Of a DNA stretch of 64,000 nucleotides, positions 56,442 to 64,000 are shown piece by piece; positions within the stretch are counted from its first letter, which is position 1; each line of letters opens with the position of its first letter. The position numbers and the translations under genes were made by a program. The notes beneath the pieces are model-generated. The model saw only the letters and a list, made by a program, of their open reading frames with translations, was not told the DNA's origin and did not search any database. Source of the DNA: FEN-299 sp963727765 (GTDB taxonomy: Bacteria; Acidobacteriota; Vicinamibacteria; Vicinamibacterales; Fen-181); NCBI GenBank assembly GCA_963727765.1, contig CAVSGZ010000012.1, forward strand, positions 1 to 64,000. The letters run 5' to 3'.

Positions 56442-57647
56442 ATGGCGAGTCGATCGATCTCCGTTCGGCGGCTCGCGGGCGGAAGCGTGGCCGCCGCGCT
56501 CGTTGGCCTCTTGTTCGCCGCAATGGCGAACCCGTCGGCATCAGCCCTCAGCCAGGATCCCTCGCAGCAGGCCGGGCAAAAGCCTTCCGCGAAACCGCCC
56601 GTCAAGAAGGATCCGTTAGCCAAGCTCAACGAGCCGTGGCCCGACCCGGAGCAGCTGGCTTCGAGCCGTGTCGAGGCTGAGAACCGGCCGCTGTTCGGGA
56701 GCGACGAGCCGCTGGCCTTCACGCTTACCGCGGATTTCTCGGCGATCAACAGGGAGCGCGACGAGAACAGCACCAGGCGCTTCCCGGCCGTGATGCAACT
56801 GCAAGGTGAAGGCGGCCGCACCATGTCGATCCCGGTGCAGCTCAGCGTGCGCGGCCACGCCCGCCGGAACCTGTTGGTGTGCTCGGTGGTCCCGTTGCGG
56901 CTCGAGTTCTCGAAGAAGGACGTGAAGGGCACGGTCCTCGACGGCCAGCGCGAGCTGAAGCTGGTGACCCACTGCCAGAACGACCGGTACTACGAGCAGT
57001 ACGTGCTGACCGAGCACCTCGCCTACCGGCTCTACGCCCTTCTGACCCCGAAGTCGTTCCGCACGCGCCTGGTCAGGGCGTCCTACGTGGACTCGGCCAG
57101 GAACAGGACGCCGGTCCCCCGCTACGGAATGCTCGTCGAGAACGAGGACGATCTCGCCCGCCGACTCGAGGGGCGGGTTGTCGCGCTTCCCAAGCGGCCG
57201 TTCACGGCGTTCGACCAGGACGCGCTCACCTGGATGTTCCTCGTGGAATTCATGGTCGGCAACACGGACTACTCGATCATGGCGCTTCACAACGTCAAGA
57301 TCGTGTCGAACCGTTACGGGACGATCTCCCCGGTCGGCTACGACTTCGACTACTCCGGGCTGGTTGATGCCCGATACGCCGTGGCGGACAAACGGCTCGG
57401 GATCTACTCGGTCCGCGACCGCCTGTACCGGGGGCCATGCCGCACCGCCAAGGAGTTCGGGCCCTTTCTGGCGACACTGCGCGCGAAGGGCCCGGACATG
57501 CTGGCGCTTGTCGACGCCGTCCCGGACATGATGCCGGGGACTCGCCAGGATGCCCGGAAATACCTGAACGAGTTCCTTTCGCTCGTCGGCGATCCGCCGC
57601 GCATCCAGCGCGTGTTCGACAAGTCCTGCGTGTCCGTGGGCATGTGA
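56442..57647 (+). CDS. Secreted CotH-like (atypical kinase-fold) protein
   Basis: A signal peptide (AGGSVAAALVGLLFAAMANP) and a Gln/Pro/Lys linker precede a 340-residue domain. It contains QLSVRGHARRN, YYEQYVLTEHLAYRLYALL, FLVEFMVGNTDYSIMALHNV and VGYDFDYSGLVDARYA. The order of an RxxxR-like strand, a helix pair, N-D near the catalytic loop and DFD resembles the CotH secreted protein kinases. I infer a CotH-like fold; the catalytic assignment is tentative. The next gene starts 71 bases later and also encodes a secreted phosphoesterase. Confidence 0.6.
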   Translation: MASRSISVRRLAGGSVAAALVGLLFAAMANPSASALSQDPSQQAGQKPSAKPPVKKDPLAKLNEPWPDPEQLASSRVEAENRPLFGSDEPLAFTLTADFSAINRERDENSTRRFPAVMQLQGEGGRTMSIPVQLSVRGHARRNLLVCSVVPLRLEFSKKDVKGTVLDGQRELKLVTHCQNDRYYEQYVLTEHLAYRLYALLTPKSFRTRLVRASYVDSARNRTPVPRYGMLVENEDDLARRLEGRVVALPKRPFTAFDQDALTWMFLVEFMVGNTDYSIMALHNVKIVSNRYGTISPVGYDFDYSGLVDARYAVADKRLGIYSVRDRLYRGPCRTAKEFGPFLATLRAKGPDMLALVDAVPDMMPGTRQDARKYLNEFLSLVGDPPRIQRVFDKSCVSVGM

Positions 57648-57718
57648 ACGATCGCGACCCCGTGGCCACCGCTGGCCCGAAGCGGACCTGACGGCGTGGC
57701 GGATAGAGCCGGTGGAGT

Positions 57719-58978
57719 ATGAAGACCCGTCATCGACTGGCGCGACACATCTTCGCGGCCTCCCTCGTTGCCGCGCTGCTCCTCGCGCTGCACGCGGCTC
57801 CTCCTGCTCCCGCGCGCCTGGTCGTGGTGCCCGACGTGCACGGCGCCTACACGGAGATGGTGGCGCTGCTGCAGCGGATTCGACTCATCGACGGGAATCT
57901 CAAGTGGACGGGCGGCTCGACCACGCTGGTGCAGTTGGGCGACATGATCGATCGGGGAGCCAGATCGCGCGAGTGCCTCGACCTGCTGATGTCGCTCGAA
58001 CGCCAGGCCCCGAAGGCGGGCGGCAAGGTGATCCCCCTTCTCGGGAACCACGAGGTCATGAACGTGATGGGCGACCTGCGGTACGTGACGCCGGAGATCT
58101 ACCGCACCTTTGCCACCGCGGGATCGGAGAAGAGGCGCGAGCAGGCGTTTGGCGACTACCAGAAGTTCCTGGCGGCCCACGATGGGCGTTCCCACGCGGC
58201 GATTTCCCCTGCCGATGCGACCACGCGGGAAGCCTGGATGGACCAGCATCCGCCGGGTTTCATCGAGCACCGCGAGGCATTCGGACCGGCCGGCAAGTAC
58301 GGGCGGTGGATCCGCGCGCACCACACGATCGTCCGGATTGACGACGGCCTGTTCGTGCATGGCGGACTCAATCCGACTCTCGGGTTCGGGAGCATTCGTG
58401 AACTGGACAGCCGGGTGAGCGCCGAACTGGAGGCGTTCGACTCGATCTGGCGCACGCTGGTCGACAGCAAGGTGGTCTGGCAGTACATGACGCTCGCCGA
58501 AGGAGCGCGGTTCGCTGACGAGGAGCTGAAGTGGCTGCAGGCGGGAGGAGAGACCTCGACGCCGGATGGGGACCGGGCGGCGATGAAACTGCTGGGCTAC
58601 CGGAACTGGATGGCGGCCTCGCCTGAAGGCCCGCTCTGGTACCGCGGCCTGGCTGAGGGACCGGAAGAAGGGCTCGTCGATGCGCTGAAGGCGATGCTCG
58701 AGCGCCTCCAGGTCCGGTACATCGTCGTCGGCCACACGGTCGTGTCGAAGACGGACGTGATGGTTCGCTTCGGGGACCGCGTCTTCCTTCTCGATACGGG
58801 CATGCTCAAGGAGGCCTTCGGCGGTCGGGCGACGGCGCTCGAAATCCGGAACGGCCAGCTCACGGCGTACCATGCGGACGGCAGTTCCACAATCCTGCCC
58901 AGCCCCCCGGCCAGGAAGGCTGTTTCCGCGGGTATCCCGGAGCCGCGACGCGGGAAAGCGATTGCAGAAGCGGGCTAG
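57719..58978 (+). CDS. Secreted calcineurin-like metallophosphoesterase
   Basis: After a signal peptide (MKTRHRLARHIFAASLVAAL) the di-metal motifs appear in order: VVVPDVHGAY, QLGDMIDRGA, LLGNHEVMN, VHGGL and VVGHTVVS. This is the shape of Shewanella-type PPP-family serine/threonine or general phosphatases exported to the periplasm. The 419-residue frame is intact. The adjacent CotH-like kinase suggests a periplasmic phosphorylation pair, but that link is inference. Confidence 0.88.
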   Translation: MKTRHRLARHIFAASLVAALLLALHAAPPAPARLVVVPDVHGAYTEMVALLQRIRLIDGNLKWTGGSTTLVQLGDMIDRGARSRECLDLLMSLERQAPKAGGKVIPLLGNHEVMNVMGDLRYVTPEIYRTFATAGSEKRREQAFGDYQKFLAAHDGRSHAAISPADATTREAWMDQHPPGFIEHREAFGPAGKYGRWIRAHHTIVRIDDGLFVHGGLNPTLGFGSIRELDSRVSAELEAFDSIWRTLVDSKVVWQYMTLAEGARFADEELKWLQAGGETSTPDGDRAAMKLLGYRNWMAASPEGPLWYRGLAEGPEEGLVDALKAMLERLQVRYIVVGHTVVSKTDVMVRFGDRVFLLDTGMLKEAFGGRATALEIRNGQLTAYHADGSSTILPSPPARKAVSAGIPEPRRGKAIAEAG

Positions 58979-59081
58979 TTGCCGCTAGCATGGTCCCGCG
59001 CCCGCCATCCCTTGCAGGCGCGTTGGCCGGATCGGCGGACATCAAAGCACCAGCGCCTTCCGCGAACGTCGAGGAGCCGCG

Positions 59082-62074
59082 ATGAGATGTCCCACATGTG
59101 GCCGGGACACGACCTCGAGCGATCGATGTGACGCCTGCGGCGCGACGCTTGGCCGCCACCCCCACCTCGCCGCCGACGGGGCGACCCTGACACCACCGCC
59201 CACGCCTCCTGTAGACGATCCCGAACTCACGAGAATGACGGGAGGACACGCGCCCCGAGAAGGCAGCCCGCCTGGGAGTCCGCTCACGCCGGGCGCCGCA
59301 TTCGGCTCGCGCTACCGGATCCTGCGGCAGCTCGGAGCCGGCGGCATGGGTGTGGTGTACCAGGCGTGGGACGACGAACTGGGCGTCGCCGTCGCGCTCA
59401 AGGTCATCAAGCCCGAAGTCAGCGCCGATCCCAGGGTGGCCGCCGAGGTCGAGCATCGTTTCAAGCGCGAGCTTCTGCTCGCGCGCCAGATCACGCACAA
59501 GCACGTCGTCCGCATCCACGACATCGGCGAGATGGACGGCATCAAGTACCTGACGATGCCGTTCATCGAAGGACGCGACCTGGCGAACGTGCTGCGCGAC
59601 GAAGGTCGGCTGCCGGTGGCCAGGGCACTTCAGATCGCAAGGCAGGTGGCGGAAGGGCTCGCTGCTGCGCACGAGGCGGGCGTCGTGCATCGCGACCTGA
59701 AGCCCGAGAACGTCATGATCGACGCCGACGAGCAGGCGGTGATCATGGACTTCGGGATATCGCGGTCGGAAAGCACCTCGGGCGCGACGATGACGCGGAC
59801 CGCGACGAGTGCGATCGTCGGAACGATGGAGTACATGGCGCCCGAGCAGGCGAACGGGCAGCGGACGGACCACCGCGCCGACATCTACAGCTTCGGCCTC
59901 ATCCTGTACGACATGCTCGCCGGGCGCTCGCGCGTCGCGAAGGCTGGCACGGCGATCGCGGAACTGATGGAGCGGCTGCATGTGCCCGCGCGTCCGCTGC
60001 CTGCCGCGGCTCCGTCCCTTCCTGCCGTCGATGCCATCATCGCCCGATGCACGCAGGCCGATCCCGCGAAGCGATATCAGACGGCCGCCGAACTTCTGGC
60101 GGCTCTCAACCTGCTCGGCGCGGACGGGCAGCCACTGCGTCGCGCTCGCGTGCTCTCCGCGCGCCTCGTTGGCGCCGCCGCGCTGGTCGCCCTGCTCGTC
60201 GTCGCCGCGGCCGTCGGACTCTGGCTTCGCTCGCGGGCTGGGGCCGGAACGGCGAAGGCGCCGAGCACCGCCCACGCCCCGGTCAGCGTGCTGGTGGCCG
60301 ACTTCGACAACCGGACCGGCGAAGCGGTCTTCGACGACACGCTGGAGCCGATGTTCAACGTCGCCCTGGAGGGCGCCAGCTTCCTCAACGCCTTCAACCG
60401 CGGCCAAGCCCGGAAGCTAGCTTCGGGGCTGCCCAGGCCCAGCGACAAGCTCGACGCCGAAACAGCGCGGCTGGTGGCCGTAAGCAAAGGCATCCCGGTC
60501 GTGGTGAGCGGTTCGCTCGCGCGCGAGGGCAAGGGCTATCGGATCACCGTGCGCGCAGTGGACGCCAGGACCGGTGACGTCATCGCGCAGTCCTGAAGCC
60601 GCTTCGAAGACGACGGATGGAATCCTGCCGGCGATTCCCAAGCTGGTGGCTCCCATCCGCAAGGCGCTCGGCGACAGCACTCCCGCCTCCGTTCAGTTGG
60701 AGAGCGCCGGCGGCGCCTTTACCGCGGCGTCGCTGGAGACCGTCCACGAGTTACAGTCTCGGGATGCAGCAACAGTTCGCGGGCCATTCCGAGCAGGCGC
60801 TGCGCTCGTTTTCCAAGGCAGCGGAACTCGACCCGGGGTTCGCCCGAGCCTATGCCGGCATGGCCGGCGCGGCCATCAAGCTGGGGCAACTGCACGAGGC
60901 CGACCACTACATCAAGCTGGCCATGGAACACGTGGACCGCATGACGGATCGCGAACGCTATCGCGTGCGGGGCCTCTACTACCTGTCCGCCGGGAACTGG
61001 CAGAAATGCGCCGAAGAGTACGATGAGCTCGTCAAACGCTATCCCGGCGACAACATCGGGCACAACAACCTCGCGATCTGCCTCGGCCAGTCGCGCAATC
61101 TGGCGCGCGCCGTCGAGGAGGCCCGCCACGACCTCCAGTTCAACCCCAACGCTTCGGCGGCGGCCAATCTGTCGCTGTTTTCCTCTTACGCTGGCGATTT
61201 CCAGGGCGGCGAGCGGGCCGCCCGTGAACTGCAGCGGGCCTACCCTTCGTTCCCGTTCGGCTATCTCGTGCTGGCTTTGGCGCAACTGGGGCAAGGACAA
61301 TTGGCCCAGGCCTCCGACAGCTACCGCGGCTTCGAGAAGACGGGCCCGCTGGGCGCCTCCTTTGCCGCCTCGGGCCTCGGGGATTTGGCTTTGTACGAAG
61401 GGCGCTTCTCCGATGCCGTCCGCATCTTCGAACAGGGAGCGGCCGCAGACCTTGCCGCCAAAAACCCCGACGCGGCAGCCGAGAAGCTGACCGCACTGGC
61501 GTACGTGCAGCTCTGCCTCCGCAAGGAAAGGCCCGCGCTGGCCGCAGCCGATAAGGCGCTGGCGAGCAGCAAAGCCGTGAAGATCAGGTTTCTTACCGGG
61601 CAGACTTATGCAGAGGCGGGAGAGCTGGCCAAGGCGCGAGAATTGGCCGCCAGCCTGGCCGCGGAAATCTCGACCGAACCGCAGGCCTACGCCAAGATCC
61701 TGGACGGTATGTCAGCCCTGGCGCGGAACGATGCCCGGGGTGCCATCAAGACCTTGACCGAGGCCAATAGTGTGCTGGACACCTGGATTGGGCGCTTCGA
61801 ACTCGGCCGCGCCTACTTGGAGGCCGGCGCCTTCGCCGAGGCCGATTCCGAGTTCGACCGCTGCATCCGCCGCCGGGGCGAGGCCCTGGCGCTGTTTATG
61901 GATCTCGTTCCCACGTACGGTTATCTCCCGCCTGTCTACTACTATCAGGGGCGCGTCCGGGAAGGCTTGAACAGCGCCGGTGCGGCGGATTTCTATCGCA
62001 CCTACCTGAACACCCGCGCGAAGGCGGGCGAGGACCCGCTGCTGGCCGACATCCGACGGCGCCTGGGTCAGTGA
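59082..62074 (+). CDS. Kinase K6: zinc-ribbon Ser/Thr kinase with FlgO-like domain and TPRs, two frameshifts
   Basis: An N-terminal CxxC...CxxC zinc ribbon (MRCPTCGRDTTSSDRCDACG) is followed by the kinase (LGAGGMGVVYQAWD, VALKVIK, HRDLKPENVM, MDFGISRS, YMAPEQAN), a membrane helix (LVGAAALVALLVVAAAVGLW), a FlgO-like segment (VLVADFDNRTGEAVFDDTLE) and many TPRs (EQALRSFSKAAELDPGFARA and others). Frames shift near 60594 and 60755 (an extra t in gagttacagtctcggg). About 997 residues. It differs from K1-K5 in the ribbon and in lacking near-identical tracts with them. Confidence 0.88.
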
Positions 62075-62093
62075 CGCCCGCAGCTAATAAGGC

Positions 62094-62117
62094 AAGGCGG
62101 GGATTGCTCCCCGCCTT
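62094..62117. terminator. Hairpin after K6
   Basis: A perfect nine-base stem (aaggcgggg / ccccgcctt) with loop attgct lies between convergent genes. There is no T tract, so it is a terminator candidate only. Confidence 0.5.
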
Positions 62118-62134
62118 GGTGGCCGTCCGGCAAC

Positions 62135-62300
62135 TCACTTGGTCTTGAAGTATCTCGTGATCATGCTGCCGTCTCCGGCCGTCATCCGCACCGCGTAGCA
62201 GAGGCCGGCCTTATTGGGCGTTTTCCAGCTCTGGATGAACTCGGTCCCGTCGTACCGCAAGGAAGTACTGCCGGTATTGTCAATGACGGCAGTCAAGCCG
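62135..62300 (-). pseudogene. C-terminal fragment of a PxKF-type module
   Basis: The segment LTAVIDNTGSTSLRYDGTEF then QSWKTPNKAGLCYAVRMTAG, ending in TRYFKTK, matches the C-terminal end of PxKF-family modules of surface proteins. It stands in a different frame 50 bases beyond the stop of the Ig-like gene. No start or N-terminal half remains. It is probably a remnant of the original C-terminus of that protein or of a recombination. Confidence 0.55.
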
Positions 62301-62351
62301 CTGGCGGCTCCGGACCAGCGTGGTGTGCGACAGGTTCTCTCAGCCCCGGGC

Positions 62352-64000
62352 TCAGTACGCGACGCACTGGCCTTGCTTGCTGACGGCCGTGTTGCCTCCA
62401 CCGCTGATGCTGGTGTTCCCCTGGCATTGCAGGTTGTGGGTCACGCGATTGTTGAAGACGAGCGTTACCGCGGTGTTTTTCTGGTCGATGAGATTGCCGC
62501 CGACCGTGTTGTTGTCAACGGTTGTGGCGGCGGTGTTGTTCTGCACCGTGAGATTCCCGATGACGGTATTTCCCGCGCACCCAGTCTGCGACCCGATCTG
62601 CACCGCGGCTCCACTGCTCTGGTACGTCAAGTTGCCCCTGACGCTGGCCCCGCACACCTGATTGGTGCCCGCGCTCGCGGGAAGGTTCTGAATCAGCACG
62701 TTCCCCGCCACGCTGACTCCCGCACCAATCGAGAAACTGCTCGCGCCGGCGATCTGCAGATTGCCGCCGATGGTGCTGTTACTCACCGTCAGGCTGCCGC
62801 CGTTCATCTGTAGATTGCTGCCGATGGTGCTGTTACTCACCGTCAGGCTGCCGCCGTTCATCTGCAGGTTGCCATTCACGACGCTGTTGTTCTTCAGCGC
62901 CACCGTGCCTCCGTTTTGGGTCAGGTTTCCGGTGATACCGCCATTGGTGAAGGTACAGGTTTGGCCTGTCGAGACCGTCAGGTTACCGTTGTACGTGCCA
63001 GTGTATGCCCCGTTGCAATTGCTGCCCTTCAGCCCGCCCGCATTAGCGCTGACCGTGAAGGTCCGCGAAACCGGCGTCGCCGCCGTGTAGTTGGCATTGC
63101 CCGCCTGACTTGCCTGCACTGTTATGGATCCCGCGCCTACGGTGGTCAGCGTGTTTCCGCTGACCGTAGCCGGACCGGAGGTCACGCTATAGCTCACCGT
63201 CAAGCCCGAACTGGCGGAAGCGGCCAACGTGACCGTTCCCGGACCGTTCTGGGGCGGAATGATGGGGAAGGTAATCGTCTGCGCGGCCTTGCTGGCCGTG
63301 GTGGACTGGCTGGCCGTGGCGCTGGTGTAGTTACTGTCCGCCGCCCACGTTGCCGTCAGTGAGCAGGCGCCCGTGCCGCTGGTCATGGTGACGGTGTTGC
63401 CCGTGTTGGAGCAGGCCCCGCTGCTGGTGATCGCCCCCGTGGTGCTGGCGTTGGTCGTCGTCGCCACCGTAAAGCCGGCCTGGTAGGCCGCGCTCTGCGG
63501 CGCGCCCGTGAAGGTCACCGTCGGCGCGATCTTGCTGGCCGTGGTGGACTGGCTGGCCGTGGCGCTGGCGTAGTTGCTGTCCGCCACCCACGTTGCCGTC
63601 AGTGAGCAGGCGCCCGTGCCGCTGGTCATGGTCACCGCGGTGCCGGCGATCGAGCACGAGCCGTTCGCCGTGATGACCGCCGTGGTGCTGGCGTTGGTCG
63701 TCGTCGCCACCGTGAAGCCGGCCTTGTAGGCCGCGCTCGTCGGCGCGCCCGTGAAGGTGATCGACTGGGCAGCCTTCGCCAAGGACACGGTCGCCGACGC
63801 CTCTGTCCCACTATACTCAACGTCCGCGCCCTTCCTTGCCGTCACCGTGCAGGACCCGGTGCCGCTGTTCGCTGTGAGAACGTTGCCGCTGAGACTGCAC
63901 GCCCCGCCCACGCTGTAGGTCACCGCGCCGGAGTCGCTGCCGCCTGACGTGCTCAAGGCCTCCGATTGCATGTAGGTCAACGGCGAATTCGCTGACAGGA
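62352..64000 (-). CDS. Surface protein with Ig-like repeats and a beta-helix-like tail (partial)
   Basis: The frame is open at the right edge, so the start lies beyond 64000. The visible 550 residues contain MBG/YDG-like Ig-type repeats (VTFTGAPQSAAYQAGFTVAT), two of 81 residues each, then a linker (PIIPPQNGPGTVTLAASASS). A C-terminal stack of NGNL-type units (GGSLTVSNSTIGSNLQMNG twice, then GGNLQIAG) follows, which resembles a right-handed beta helix or polymer-forming domain. It is probably a secreted or outer-surface adhesin. The C-terminus ends KQGQCVAY. No export tag is visible in this part. Confidence 0.75.
   Translation of the reverse strand, partial: LSANSPLTYMQSEALSTSGGSDSGAVTYSVGGACSLSGNVLTANSGTGSCTVTARKGADVEYSGTEASATVSLAKAAQSITFTGAPTSAAYKAGFTVATTTNASTTAVITANGSCSIAGTAVTMTSGTGACSLTATWVADSNYASATASQSTTASKIAPTVTFTGAPQSAAYQAGFTVATTTNASTTGAITSSGACSNTGNTVTMTSGTGACSLTATWAADSNYTSATASQSTTASKAAQTITFPIIPPQNGPGTVTLAASASSGLTVSYSVTSGPATVSGNTLTTVGAGSITVQASQAGNANYTAATPVSRTFTVSANAGGLKGSNCNGAYTGTYNGNLTVSTGQTCTFTNGGITGNLTQNGGTVALKNNSVVNGNLQMNGGSLTVSNSTIGSNLQMNGGSLTVSNSTIGGNLQIAGASSFSIGAGVSVAGNVLIQNLPASAGTNQVCGASVRGNLTYQSSGAAVQIGSQTGCAGNTVIGNLTVQNNTAATTVDNNTVGGNLIDQKNTAVTLVFNNRVTHNLQCQGNTSISGGGNTAVSKQGQCVAY
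63289..63774. repeat. Two 243-bp tandem coding repeats
   Basis: Units 63289-63531 and 63532-63774 are nearly identical in DNA (ttgctggccgtggtggactg starts each). Each encodes one 81-residue Ig-like module. High nucleotide identity points to recent duplication or recombination. Confidence 0.8.

Overview
The window is a GC-rich bacterial chromosome segment, probably from an Acidobacteriota member near the Vicinamibacteria. This placement is inference. It rests on the dense Ser/Thr-kinase paralogues with TolB-like, WD40 or TPR tails, the secreted M28 and S10 peptidases, a DUF5107-TPR protein, a carboxypeptidase-regulatory/TonB receptor, and intergenic repeats of the GAGCCCTGAGCC and cccgcc...ggcggg types. 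I saw no rRNA, tRNA, CRISPR array, intact insertion sequence, phage module or replication origin.

Layout. 0-3.6 kb (minus): BrkB/YihY membrane protein, YyaL-type thioredoxin-domain protein and a small membrane protein. 3.7-9.8 kb (plus): a tight leucine/isovalerate catabolic operon encoding the two methylcrotonyl-CoA carboxylase subunits (the alpha subunit split into biotin carboxylase and biotin carrier), methylglutaconyl-CoA hydratase, HMG-CoA lyase and a HAD phosphatase. 10-13.6 kb: a giant DUF2339 membrane protein. 13.6-23 kb: M28 peptidase, IF-1, an RRM RNA-binding protein, a small Tudor-like protein with an Ala/Lys tail, then a minus-strand operon of DUF5107-TPR protein, M28/PA peptidase and glycosyltransferase. 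23.1-27.4 kb: DUF3311 plus sodium-solute symporter, M20 amidohydrolase and a proline-racemase-family enzyme, which together look like uptake and breakdown of an amino-acid derivative, possibly hydroxyproline. 28-30.7 kb: S10 peptidase and a nucleotidyltransferase with an overlapping 52-codon partner.

31-52 kb is dominated by five Ser/Thr kinases. K1 has a TolB-like propeller. K2 and K3 are tandem kinase-nSTAND1-WD40 giants of about 1,500 residues. K4 has a TolB-like propeller and K5 has TPRs. A badly frame-broken TonB-dependent receptor lies between K3 and K4. Two truncated kinase 5' ends, each still carrying a conserved promoter, lie upstream of K1 and of the ABC exporter. 52.4-56.3 kb: ABC exporter, phospholipase-D-like protein and two tandem thymidylate-kinase-like genes, one lacking the P-loop. 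56.4-64 kb: a secreted CotH-like protein, a secreted metallophosphoesterase, a sixth kinase (zinc ribbon plus TPR), and a surface protein with Ig-like repeats that runs off the right edge.

Many genes carry single-base frameshifts, concentrated at 31-52 kb, where paralogues are most alike. These may be uncorrected assembly indels rather than true decay, so such genes are annotated as whole genes with the shift positions given. The most interesting content is the kinase-STAND-WD40 pair, a near-identical 460-bp tract shared by K1 and K4, and small hairpin repeats inserted in frame inside coding genes.
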